From contig NC_087072.1 in NCBI RefSeq assembly GCF_026151205.1, positions 19,018,103 to 19,082,102 of the forward strand: DNA of 64,000 nucleotides. Reading direction: 5' to 3'. Made by a program: the position numbers and the translations under genes. Positions 13,579 to 32,300 of this stretch are shown piece after piece. A model generated the notes under the pieces. That model was not told the DNA's origin. It ran no database searches and was given only the letters and a program-made list of their open reading frames with translations. The stretch comes from Bolinopsis microptera (lineage: Eukaryota; Ctenophora; Tentaculata; Lobata; Bolinopsidae). How positions within the stretch are numbered: position 1 is the stretch's first letter; each line of letters opens with the position of its first letter.

Positions 13579-13960
13579 TATTTAATTTGTTCTTCATACT
13601 TGTTAGTTGAAGATCTGTCAGCTGAACTGTACTAATATAATATACTAATTACTAACTAGTAACTAGTAACACGGTTACTGTGCGCTACTTATTTGACACA
13701 CTACATACAGTAACTACTATATTATGCTAGATTGGAAAGAGCTCACCAAATTATAATTAATTAAATTTAGAAAGCCCAGCTGAATATATCAAAATGCTCA
13801 TTGAATGTGAAATTAAATGTGCAATGTCGTTTAATTGTGACAATGTGCCCGTTTAGTGAAAAGATCACGCAAACTGTTCAGTCAATTGTACCTTATTTTC
13901 GATTGTTAAGTGTGCTCGCATCCGATTGTACTACTCAGCCATCTAAAATAAATAAGATAG

Positions 13961-22216
<8,256 letters not shown>

Positions 22217-23263
22217 GACTAGTTTTAGTTCCTTTAGATTGTTTCTGTTTGGATAAAACTCTTATTTTACTACGCTTATGTTATTTATTTAGTATTCTAC
22301 ATCTAGCTTTATTTAATGCTAAACAGTCAAATTTTTTCACGATTTTTTTGTATTTTCCACTCGACCCATTGCATCTTCTTGTAAAACTATCACGAAACGA
22401 ATTTATAGGATTTGATTTCATTAATTTTGGTTGATTATTTGATTAAGTATGTCTTTTAAATTTAATCATAGTTCAAAATGAAAGTTGCTATAATTCTTGT
22501 GTCTTTCTTGGATATTCTCTTGTAAGTTTGCCAAATGAACGAACCGTTTTTGTAAGATCCATCATATAATATTTTAATGCTTCAGCTTTTCGAGAGCCCA
22601 TATACTTGACTAATGACTTCTTTTTATATCAACGGATGACAAAATGAGAGTCTCGACTCTAGTTTTTAACTGAGTGGAGACTGATTTCGTCCACTGTAGA
22701 TAAATCATGGACGACCCACTGAAAAGACTAAAGAGCGAAAACTGACAAATACAAATGTTTGCTTGATTCCTGTTGAACAGATTGCGTGGATTTTTGTTGA
22801 AAACTAAAATAAATTTTATCATGGAATCAAAGAGCAGCTCCTGTTGGCGAGTTCTCCAAGTTTTGAAATCCGTCAAAATTACATGATATTTCAGATGAAG
22901 TTGAGACCGTAATACTGTATGCCAGTATATTCTGTTTGATCAGCATGTGCAATAGCTATGCTTGGCAAAATGAGCTAAAAGAGCCCCTGGGTATCCAAAG
23001 CTTTGATGAATGTATTTACAACATCCCAATTGATGAACTATGAAGTCCTGTGGTCCGTTTTCCTATATGTCAGCCAATGATCTATTTATGTACTGAGCGC
23101 GAACTCCAATCAATTTTATAATATGCAAATATGGACTTGGCGCCGCGCACGCACCATCTCATAACCTAGCTAGCTAGCTAATGATTATGACACGCGCGCG
23201 CGTTATTATTTTTCATACGTCTGTAAAAATCCCCAAATAATTGCTTATTATTATATACAGGGT
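22217..23263. other. Intergenic, no feature seen
   Basis: AT-rich sequence downstream of the CNNM-like stop codon. It presumably contains the 3' UTR, but I see no decisive polyadenylation context. There is a short CTAGCTAGCTAGCTAA run near 23,165 and a GC-rich CGCGCGCG patch near 23,195. No protein-coding signal was found. Confidence 0.5.
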
Positions 23264-23567
23264 GGCCCAAAAGTGACTACCCACACGCAACCTTTTAATA
23301 ACTCACGTAATTCGTCTTCAAATTGCACCAAAATTTCAGAGATTATAGATATGGGTCAAACTTAGATTTCCTGAAAGTTTCGTAAGCCACACCCAATTAC
23401 AGTGGGCGTGACACTCCCTCTTTTTCACTATTGTCTTCATAAAATGAGAACGCTTTAAGCTAAGAACTCCAATTTTTTTGCACACATTTGGCTTGATAAT
23501 TTAAAACCTTTCCCAAAGTTTCAAGTTCATTGTTCAAAATTTGGCTGGGTTTTTGTTTGGCTGAGTT

Positions 23568-23672
23568 TTGTAGCGCGCGCATCCAATAATGCTTCTCGCA
23601 ACCACTTCGGTAGATCGGCAAGATGCACCAATGTGCCTCACCGAGCTGCGAAGGATTGACATCGTGAATCAA
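23568..23672 (+). mobile_element. Short MITE (TTG...CAA), copy a
   Basis: A 105-bp insert starting TTGTAGCGCG and ending GTGAATCAA, flanked on both sides by the 9-bp duplication GGCTGAGTT (23,559-23,567 and 23,673-23,681). The opposite arm of the surrounding mariner element lacks the insert and reads GGCTGAGTTATGACC in reverse complement, so the empty site is visible in the same element. Confidence 0.75.
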
Positions 23673-23756
23673 GGCTGAGTTATGACCATTTCAAAATTCA
23701 TCGGAAACGTGATCCGAGCACTCAGTATCAGTGATCTCTGCACTTGGTTAATATAA

Positions 23757-24014
23757 TGGCCTGTTTAGCTCACATGCACCGCTTGATTGGTTGCAGGGCT
23801 TGTTAGCCCTGCTAGTCACAGGTTCGTTCCTTACAATCGATTAAAAGGAATGAACTATCCATTGAATCATCGAAAATGGTTCACTATCCTCCCTATACTG
23901 CGGTACAACGATTGTTTGTTTTGTATCACGTGGTGACCCCCACTGTCGCTTCTTCGACGATACAGGGGGAGCCGCGCACTTCGTGCGCGGCGGGTCATAC
24001 AACGTATGACAATG
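23757..24014 (+). ncRNA. Possible tRNA-derived SINE head
   Basis: TTTAGCTCACATGC resembles a pol III A box and GGTTCGTTCC, about 55 bp further, resembles a B box. Between them GCAGGGC and GCCCTGC pair perfectly around a 6-base loop where an anticodon arm would lie. The spacing and seven-pair stem are not those of a normal tRNA, so a decayed tRNA-derived SINE is more likely than a working tRNA gene. The tail to 24,014 has no recognised features. Confidence 0.35.
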
Positions 24015-24023
24015 TTTGTCTAC

Positions 24024-24152
24024 TTGATTCACGATGTCAATCCTTCGCAGCTCGGTGAGGCACAGTGGTGCATCTCGCCGATCTTCTCGTGGTTGCGAAA
24101 CGAATTATTTGATGCGCGACGCGACCCAGTAGTGCAGTGCATTGCGCTACAA
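24024..24152 (-). mobile_element. Short MITE (TTG...CAA), copy b
   Basis: A 129-bp insert in opposite orientation to copy a. It starts TTGATTCACG, ends GCGCTACAA, and is flanked by the perfect 9-bp duplication TTTGTCTAC at 24,015-24,023 and 24,153-24,161. Confidence 0.78.
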
Positions 24153-24199
24153 TTTGTCTACCTGAAGAAAGAAAATGGGTAGGTCTGTCCTCAGCTTAA

Positions 24200-24990
24200 A
24201 CGACAATTTTAAATGAAATTCAACCGACCATCCCCTTGCCGGAAAAGCTGCTTTGATATGCATCACAAGATCAAGTTCACTTTTTCTGCAAACAATCGGC
24301 GAAGAGTCGGCAGAAGACGAACTGCGAGGACCAAAGAAAACATCGTAGGTTTATGGTTTACAACCTACCAGGACGCGCGCCGAGTTGGACTCGTCGACGG
24401 TCAATATATTTTTTTTATAATTTGAAAATTCAATTAATCATTATATATATAAATCAAGCGTTACATTTCAGCCATGCAAAATTACAATGACATATTTTGA
24501 TATACTAAATGATAAATGGTACTGCAATATAAGTTGCTTAATGTTTGGCCGGATGACAACTAACGAGGAAAATAAACTTGATTATATAATAATTAATTCG
24601 GCTGAACCAACACATAGCAAGAGCCACATTAACGTTGGGGCCGTCAAAAACAGATATTTTACAAGTATCACCTGTTAAATGAAAACATCAGAAAACGAGC
24701 TCCTGCCTTAGACCTCAGCAGAACATCCCTTCAACGAATCCTAAAGCGAAATCTTTCTATCCGGGCCTATCGGATCACAAAGAAACACCAACTTTTAGAC
24801 CGTGATTCCTGATTTTCCTGAAAAGGTCACGATCTGGTGCGCCATCATATCAGTTCTCGTGGAATCATAGGACCTAACTTTTACGAAGAATTTGGTGTTT
24901 TCCTGTCTAGCAAAGTCATTATCGGTATCCAATCAAATGATCAGGTCGTCATCTCCTCAGTATGTTTGGTAAAGCCTAATGAACCTCATT
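24200..24990 (+). pseudogene. Mariner-like transposase relic
   Basis: Two fragments of a transposase reading frame are separated by a 336-bp insertion. The first (about 24,213-24,344) encodes RRRTARTKENI, like the GRPRT-type linker after the helix-turn-helix region. The second (24,681 onward) encodes LDLSRTSLQRILKRNL, a second helix-turn-helix, then KVTIWCAIIS and after a frameshift GIIGPNFYEEFGVF, part of the DDE catalytic domain. The family cuts and pastes DNA at TA sites. Stops, frameshifts and the insertion show it is not functional. The N-terminus and the last catalytic residue are not recognisable. Confidence 0.6.
24345..24680. mobile_element. 336-bp insertion with 9-bp target duplication
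   Basis: The insert begins GTAGGTTTATGG, ends TCACCTGTTAAAT, and is flanked by GAAAACATC at 24,336-24,344 and 24,681-24,689. It interrupts the mariner transposase remnant. A shorter relative with the same two ends is at 25,217-25,311. No ORF of note is present. Confidence 0.65.
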
Positions 24991-25216
24991 AATCATTAAT
25001 ACAGCTAACGCCTTACTCTTAATCAGATTGGGTGACGAGATCACTGATTGAGTGCAGAGATCACTGACTGAGTGCTCGGATCACGTTTCCGATGAATTTT
25101 GAAATGGTCATAACTCAGCCAAATTTTGAACAATGAACTTGAAACTTTGGGAAAGGTTTTAAATTATTTTAAATTATCAAGCCAAATGTGTGCACAAAAT
25201 TTGGAGTTCTTAGCTT

Positions 25217-25311
25217 GTAGGTTTATAACCTATTAGGACGCGCGCCGAGTTGGACTCGTCGACGGTCCTAATATTTGGAACAAATATTTTACGAGTATCA
25301 CCCGTTAAAAT
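25217..25311. repeat. Short relative of the 336-bp element
   Basis: About 95 bp starting GTAGGTTTATAACC and ending ATCACCCGTTAAAAT. It shares CGCGCCGAGTTGGACTCGTC with 24,345-24,680 but lacks its AT-rich middle. It sits exactly where the right arm of the mariner element is cut off. No target duplication is visible on its right side. Confidence 0.55.
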
Positions 25312-25322
25312 AATACAAGTGA

Positions 25323-26689
25323 GCATCCATTTGGTTATCCACACTCCCTCTAAAAGCATGTGGGTACGTCCTTAACAAACAAGAATTCTTTGATGCCCTC
25401 TCACTCAGATATAATCTTACACTGTCTACAGCTAACAGAAGTTCCCTATGTGTATGTGGAAATCAAAATCATATCAACCATACTCTAACCTGCAAAATCG
25501 GAGGCTACGTTTCACTTAGACACAATTCACTAAGAGATACAATAGCTGAACTCCTAACCACTGTTTGCAAAGACGTTGAAACAGAACCCCAGCTTCTCTC
25601 CGTTCCTCACACACTTGAACTATCTAATGGAACAAATAGACAGGATGGTGCAAGACTGGACATCAGTGCGAGATCGTTTTGGTCGCCGCTGGACAGGGCA
25701 TTCACAGATGTAAGGGTACTTCACCCTCAAGCCCAGTCCAACAGTGACAAGAGCATCTCACAGATGTACCAATCTCACGAGAAAAGCAAAAAACGTGAGT
25801 ACAATGACAGAGTCCTCAATGTTGAAAAGGCTACCTTCACGCCACTGGTGTTCAGTACTACAGGAGGAATGGCAACTGAGGCTTCACAGTTTCTAAAACA
25901 TCTCGCTGAAAAGATCAGCCTAAAGAAAGGCCAACGGTATTGTGATGTGATGTCATTTGTCAGTTGCAGACTGCGTTTTGATCTACTCAGAACCTGTATA
26001 ATCTCTATCAGGGGGTACAGAGGTACCAGAACCCTTCCACCCACGGCAATAAGTGATTTGGACCTTAAGGGGGCAGGGGGGGGTCTTCATGGAAATTTTC
26101 TCAAAATCGATTTTTTAGTTGTTTCTGATAGAGGGGAGTAATATCTGTCAGATGCTTTTGATCCCGTGCAAAAATATCGTTCCTAGCCGAAATTATTGCC
26201 GGTCAAAGGTCAGCGCGTGTGTGTTATTGTATTGCGCGAGCGATTTTTGATCTCGTGCCCTGAAAATCGAGTCTAAAAATCTATCTTCTCCTACATTTTT
26301 TGAGCAATCACCCTGAAACTTTCAGAATATGTTCTAGGGATCATTTAGAAGAGATGAGCCGGGCAGAATTTTGAGATAGGCTTTTAAAACATTTTTATTC
26401 GATTTTGAAAATCGTGGACCTCGAAAAATCATCAAAAAACGAGGTCCACGATTTTCAAAATTGAATAAAAATGTTTTAAAGGCCTATCTCAAAATTCTGC
26501 CCGGCTCATCTCTTCTAAATGATCCCTAGAACATATCCTGAAAGTTTCAGGGTGATTGCTCAAAAAATGAAAATTTCCATGAAGACCCCCCCCCTGCCCC
26601 CTTAACCTGATCAACACTCTTAAACCCTATACTAAAAGGTCATGGAGTGCTCTAGTTGGATGGGGGTCTAAACTACTTTTTGTTGTGAT
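25323..26689 (+). pseudogene. Retroelement polyprotein C-terminus (zinc motif plus nuclease-like domain), copy 1
   Basis: One open frame without an internal Met runs from 25,323. It encodes WLSTLPLKACGYVLNKQEFF, then a zinc-binding pattern CVCG...H...CKIGG, then RHNSLRD. DGARLDI follows, about 20 residues before DVRVLHP, a spacing like a PD-(D/E)XK nuclease core. The end is a basic conserved tail (NVEKATFTPLVFSTTGGM). Such tails occur at the C-terminus of reverse-transcriptase proteins in many animal genomes; the RT itself is absent here. The frame is broken at 26,065 by a TTAA-flanked palindrome and resumes after it, ending at TGA 26,687-26,689. It is 5' truncated and not functional. The nuclease reading is my inference. 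Confidence 0.6.
26069..26601. mobile_element. TTAA-flanked palindromic element, family A, shortened copy
   Basis: TTAA at 26,065-26,068 and 26,602-26,605 flanks a 533-bp palindrome with the same termini as 19,181-19,906 (GGGGGCAGGGGGGGGTCTTC). The right arm lacks about 190 bp between GATTGCTCAAAAAATG and AAATTTCCATGAAG, so the palindrome is asymmetric. It lies inside the C-terminal coding part of the retroelement fragment. Confidence 0.82.
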
Positions 26690-27080
26690 ATGATGTGATT
26701 TAGTGGTTTTTATATATATTATTACAAAGGGTTTTATTTTTATTTTTACCTCAGTTTCTAAATTTGTACCATTTTTACAGAATTTTATATAGGGTCATTG
26801 CTATATTATGTGTATATTGTTTGAATATTTTATAATATAATATAGTGAACGACACTCATTCGACGTGTGTCGACGACGCAAAAATTTAATGGGAATTGGG
26901 AAATCGTTCAATTTAAGATTATTTGCTTCAATATTATTCTTTTTGAAGTAGAGGAAAAATTCACGTTTGCTCTATATATCATATATACTAACCAGTAACC
27001 AAAGCCATGTCATTGCTATGCTGTGGCGCTTGTGAAACAAGCGCGAAAGCATATGGTCATGGTTAGGTGACTGTTGCTAC
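26690..27080. other. Intergenic, no feature seen
   Basis: AT-rich DNA with no coding signal. GTGGCGCTTGTGAAACAAGC near 27,022 contains a short inverted repeat (GCTTGTgAAACAAGC-like); no further meaning is assigned. Confidence 0.4.
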
Positions 27081-27154
27081 TTGATTGAGGATGTCAACCC
27101 ATCGAGATGCGAAGCAAGAATGCTAGTTCGCGTCGAAGCGGCGAAGTCCTCCAA
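27081..27154 (-). mobile_element. Short MITE (TTG...CAA), copy c
   Basis: A 74-bp insert starting TTGATTGAGGATGTCAA and ending CCTCCAA, flanked by GTTGCTAC at 27,073-27,080 and 27,155-27,162, an 8-bp match. It is more diverged and shorter than copies a, b and d. Confidence 0.55.
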
Positions 27155-27162
27155 GTTGCTAC

Positions 27163-27983
27163 ATTCACTTTGTATGACTCCCTGATTCCCTGAACCTTAC
27201 TGGTAGGTGCCTAACTTCGCAAATAAAAGAGATAGAAACGTCTGGTTTTCAACAAAATGTTCACTTTGTAAAAATAGCGTTTCCTCCCCAGGAGGAAAAT
27301 TCAAGACAACGTAGATTTTGAATTATCGCGAAAAGTCTTATTTTGGACCTTATAATATAAAAGTGCGCAGCTTTAACTTTGCGGATTCTTGTTCTCTGAT
27401 TGGCTAAATCATATTACGTGGTGCAATTGCATTCTTGGAATGTTTGAAGCGTGCAAATTATTAATTGCAAATTAAATGCAATGAAATAATGATCAGCGCG
27501 CGCGGAGTTCAACAAGCTGTGTAGATGTGATCACCTGTAGTAATAAAATCGCCAGCCAGTAAGGTCTGCTGGGTCTCGTGCACGCGAAGCGTTTACAGTT
27601 CACTCCGGCCAGCCGGATAGGAAACAAGTATTTTCAGCCAAAGGCTGCCGCGCGCGAAAAAGGGGTTACAGCGTGATTGGTGAAAAGGGCTTTTAATAGT
27701 TTGCTCTCCCAAAAATTATCAAATGACTTTGGTCTTTTTGGTTTTGCAGCTGAATAAAACGGTTTTACATAATCCCTAATCCTGCTTAATATAACCACAA
27801 CCCTGAAGCTATCTATGCTATATAACCCTAACCACAACCCTAACCCGAGCCCTAAACAATCGAATTTGTGTTGCAGTTGCTCTATCCAGAGCCCTTGCGC
27901 TTGCAGTATACAGTATCGCATCCGCCCGCCCGCAGTGGCGCGAAAGCACATGGTTAGGTGAAGAATTTGTGTTTAACTAGAGC
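27163..27983. other. Intergenic, no gene seen
   Basis: Mixed single-copy sequence. A short patch around 27,826-27,855 reads CCCTAACC repeatedly and resembles a degenerate telomere motif, but it is irregular. Small ORFs here show no family resemblance. Confidence 0.4.
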
Positions 27984-28299
27984 CACAGGAGGACCAAAGT
28001 GCAAAGAAACTGCTGCTAACTGCTGCTGACTGCTGCTAACTGCTGCTAACTGCTGCTAACTGCTGCTGACTGCTACTGACTGCTGCTAACTGCTGCTAAC
28101 TGCTACTAACTGCTGCTTACTGCTGCACTGCTGACTGCTGCTAACTACTGCTAACTGCTGCAAATTGCGCGCGACAGCAGCAGTTAGCAGCAGTCAGCAG
28201 CAGTTAGCAGCAGTTAGTAGCAGTTAGCAGCAGTTAGTAGCAGTTAGCAGCAGTTAGCAGCAGTTAGTAGCAGTTTCTTTGCACTTTGGTCCTCCTGTG
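27984..28299. mobile_element. Hairpin transposon with CTGCTGCTAA repeats, copy 1
   Basis: A 316-bp foldback element. The termini are CACAGGAGGACCAAAGTGCA and its exact reverse complement, flanked by the 4-bp duplication GAGC (27,980-27,983 and 28,300-28,303). Each arm continues as a tandem of the 10-bp unit CTGCTGCTAA and variants, with a short GCGCGCGA loop region near 28,168. The arms have unequal unit numbers. No coding capacity. A diverged relative occupies 52,324-56,568. Confidence 0.75.
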
Positions 28300-28920
28300 G
28301 AGCTAGCCTGCCACGTGACCAAAACAGTTTTTTGCCTATAACTTTCCAATGACCACGTTGAATCAGGACATTATCAAGAACACAGCACCCTGTACAACTG
28401 TGTGGTGGCCTTTAAAGAGGTGTGGAAACAGTAATTCATGCAGCCCGGAAGCACTTTGAAGACGAAGCCACAAAAGCAATCTTACTTGTTGATAAGTTCG
28501 GAGACAAAATAGTTTGCACCATACCTTACTATTAAGATAGAAATTTTCAAAATCTGTCAAACCGCCCAACCTCCATAAAGTTGTATGAAGTTTATGAACC
28601 CTCAATGTAGCTTCCTCTTTAAGGTTGAATGCGAACAAATATATACATACATACAGTGACTTCACGGTGCATAATAGATGGAGTAAGATTATGCATTATC
28701 TCTACTTCTATTTATCCCTAGAGTAATTTTTATGCCTGAATTTGAATCATGCGAACTTTTATATCGTTCACTATTGTACAGTGAGTATGATCAACAGATT
28801 CCTTTAATAATTTGTTATTAGAAGTGGTTTATCATTTGGTACCAGTAATTAGTAATGGTTGTTTAGGTTAACTTATCATTAACAAAATAATCAGTCCTCT
28901 GTTTTATAACCTGCTGCCAG
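28300..28920. other. Intergenic, no gene seen
   Basis: Sequence between two small elements and upstream of the CEP162-like gene. A 100-codon minus-strand frame (28,363-28,665) shows no domain and is not called. Confidence 0.4.
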
Positions 28921-28942
28921 CAGTGGCGTAATGTTGCCTGTT

Positions 28943-28973
<31 letters not shown>

Positions 28974-29232
28974 CCGCCGCCCGAAAATGCGCCCCCTGTT
29001 GGCGCCTCTTCCCCTTTTGGCACCCTTCCCTAAAATTGAACAAATTGGGTGATTTTAGAGGATACGCCGGTAAAATCTCTAAAAAAGTGTGTTTTTAGAG
29101 CAAACCGCGCAGATTTGCTAGTACCTCAGTTGAGTTTTTCAAAATTGTCCCACCTTCAAACGACGATTTTGCGCCCCCTAAGATGGCGCCCCCCGCACAG
29201 CAGGGTCAGCGGGGCCGTTCGTTACGCCACTG
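28921..29232. mobile_element. hAT-like MITE
   Basis: The termini are CAGTGGCGTAA and TTACGCCACTG, flanked by the 8-bp near-duplication GCTGCCAG / ACTGCCAG (28,913-28,920 and 29,233-29,240, one mismatch). An 8-bp duplication with CAGTGGCG-type ends is typical of hAT elements. It contains a run of 37 or so C bases starting at about 28,945 and repeated GCGCCCCCTGTTGGCGCC blocks. It is 312 bp long and non-coding. Confidence 0.75.
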
Positions 29233-29398
29233 ACTGCCAGGGATTTTTTGCTTGTAAGGCTTAAATTACTGTTAGTAACATTTGCTATTAAGTTTTCATG
29301 TTTTACCTCAAACCATGGCCATGGCCATGGTTCGAATTTGATGTAAAAAATAACATAATTTTTATAAATCACTAAATTTCATAATTTTCAGAAATAGG

Positions 29399-32300
29399 AT
29401 GGCTGATGATGTTAACCATGGCAGTAAAGATAACCGGAAAAGCTTTCTCAGTTCATTCGATGATGTTGATCAATTCCTTGAGGCTAGTGAATCTGTTGAC
29501 GAAGATGCCGGAAATAAAACAACTGATATCGAGATCACAACCGATCTTGGTAGCAGTACAAGCATGCTAAGTCCTGCCTCCCCTATGCCATTTTTGAATA
29601 AGTCTTTTGATGGAAAGTTTCAACCTCGCAATCCGATTGCAGAAGTAATGTCAGAAACTGAAGAGTCCATGTCCCACGAGGAGCAGATACACTCAGACAC
29701 TCCTTTACCACATGTTGACACACCTCTACCGAATCCAGAAGATTACCCGGTCTCTTCCAATCCTGATTCAGAGAGTTCAGATGAACTGACTGTTCATCAA
29801 GAATCTGACTCTCTGAATACAGAGGCCTTAAAATTAATGGCAGGAATGAAATCATTGCATATAAGTACAGACATCAACATTTCTGGAGATAAGAATATCA
29901 TTGAAAAGCAAGTTGAGGATCAAATTGTCAATTTTCAAAGAGGCCTCTCTGCTGAACTACCACCAAAGTGAGTTTGAATATTTCTGTGGTAATTGTTTTA
30001 GAATATTACGCTATCAAAATTGTCAAGCTATTTAATTCATGCATTTAATTGCTAGTACCTACAACAGTGATTATTTTTACTTTCTAGAAACTGTTCTTGT
30101 CAAATATTACAATACTGCAAATAGTTAATTCATTTCATGAATTGCAATGAATATCTCAGTGAATCTCTTGCTATCCCGAGTTCTGTCATGAAAGAGTCCA
30201 ACCTTCTGGATAAAGGTGAGTGCTCAGTGATATTACTACATTAAGCTTTAGAATTTGACAAGAGAAATATAAAAATGGACAAATATTTTATCAAGCAAGA
30301 AAAATGTCGTTTATGTGCTCCTTTTTTATATATAATATGGGTAAACTAGACCTGCATAAGCCAGGGGAACAGCCCATAGCAAGGTAACCAGGATGGCCCG
30401 GTACCCAAAAACCTCCTTTTTTAATTCTTTAACTAATGGTTGGGAAGCAGAGTTAAAAGTAGCTTGTTGTTTTTGACGTAAAATTAACTATTTTTTGAGC
30501 CTTGGCCAGATTTTAGCCAAATTGTAAAGTTGCCTTGAAGGGTATTTGCCCAAACTTAAACTCAAACTATCAATACATATTTCTCAGTGTCATTCATGGA
30601 GAGTAGTCTTCCTAAAGACAACACCTTGATGGCCACCGGAGCATCAATAGCAGACATGCCCCTGGAGGAAGATTTTGAGAAGAACGAGTCTCCAGTGATA
30701 AGAGAAGAGGAGACCCCTAGCGAGGAGACTCCTAGTGAAGTTAAGGTGTCCGAGGTGGAAGAAGAAGTCGATAAGATTCTTCAGGATGTTAAAACCTCCG
30801 GTGAGTTTTTAGAGTTGGCTCCAGGTTTGTCGGCACCAATGTCATAATGGTTTAACCGCTGTGTTTTGGTTCAGACAAAATAGATTTTACAAATGTTTTA
30901 CATACATTTTTCTCACTTCATTCAGCTGTAGTCTGGTTGTTTAGAGTGCTTCAGACACGGCACTATGGTGTACCATAACTTTGCAACATTTACAACACTA
31001 TTTTCTGGATACAATTGAGCTAGTAACATTTTTTCAGAACGTGACTACTCGAGTGACCAGTTTGAAAGTTATGAGGATGTTTCAGACAACGACAAGTTTA
31101 ATCGTCCGGATGAAATGCGACTTGCACCTGCAGAATCCCCTTCGAAAACTGCTTACTCTCCCATGAAAACAACTTTAAACCCGTTCGAATCGACGCCCAT
31201 CGATATGGTTAAAATTTTAATCTTTCATGCTTTATTTTATTAATCAGTTCAATTTGAGTCAAAGCCCTATGTCGTAATTATGACAAATAAATGCTATATT
31301 ATTATTAATAACAAATCATGGTAATTTCAGGACAGGTTCCAGGACCGCACTACTGGTTTTGACTTAAGTCCAGTACTGAGCAAAAGAGATCCTCACTTCA
31401 AGGATAACAATGAAGTGGACACACAAGGGGAGACAAAGGGGAAACCTTCCCAGTCACATGAAACTATTTCAACTACAAATCCTGATTATTCCCAGGAGAA
31501 AGATATGGCTTATTATCTGGCAAAAATAAAAGCGAAAGCTGCCCAAAAGAGTCAAGAGATAAGGTTAGAAAAATATATTTCACTAATACAGTAACCTAGT
31601 TATAAATATATATTAATTATCAGTATTAAATTTCGCTAATATTGCTATTATATCTGTTTAAGTCCACTATGATAATGTTCGCCAGTGTCCGAGTTGTCTG
31701 ATCAAGCCCAGTACTTAAGTACTAAGTAGCAGTTGTTTTGCAGATCATCCATCTCATACATGGATAAGACAACAAATATCTCCAAAACACTCACCACCAA
31801 AGCACTAAGCACTGCTATCCATGGTGGTGCAAAAGACCCTATTGCAGTGCAGTGCCTGATGCGCCAACGATTATTGAGATTCCAGATGCAATTCCAGTCC
31901 CAAGGGCTAAAATTCTTGAGCCGAAGTATCTCAGGTCATACATTACATACGTTGTGGCCATTTGCATAATACCATACGTAAACTTAACAACAACGCTCAT
32001 TGTAACTATGATTATCGAATTTACTGGCCAGTAAAGTATGGCTGCGCAACTAAGGAGTAAAGTCTCTGCTATCACTGTGAACACTAGTCTGTATCTCATT
32101 CTGTTCATGAAGGAGATCACCGAAAGTTTTCCCACACCCGCAGCTCCGGCGCCCAACGCTAGAAGAAGCAGCTCCCATCCTCTCGTTATACTCTCACAAT
32201 TGCCAGTACTCTGTCCAACTACAGTTATGTTAAATAGCTGTATTAACGCAGGGAGGAGTAATATCGTCCCCAATCCGTGATAATTAACTGACACCTTCAA

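Larger units (their letters stand above)
23264..25216 (+). mobile_element. Tc1/mariner-like element, decayed
   Basis: The left end TACAGGGTGGCCCAAAAGT resembles mariner-type termini. The left arm (about 23,458-23,745) is repeated in inverted orientation at about 25,020-25,216, for example TTTGCACACATTTGGCTTGA, so the element had long inverted repeats. Between them lie remnants of a transposase gene and several later insertions. The outer right end is missing: at 25,217 the arm stops and another repeat begins. The element is dead. Confidence 0.6.

Noticed and set aside
27826-27860. CCCTAACC patch as interstitial telomere
   Set aside because: Only a few irregular units mixed with CCACAACCC; not a regular telomeric array.
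28363-28665. 100-codon minus-strand ORF upstream of CEP162-like gene
   Set aside because: No recognisable domain, no splice or start context, ordinary base composition.
31733-31969. Additional CEP162 exon starting at 31,743
   Set aside because: An acceptor-like AG and a compatible phase exist, but exon 31,331-31,563 splices in phase directly to 32,905. The frame overlaps antisense membrane-protein coding and has no suitable donor.
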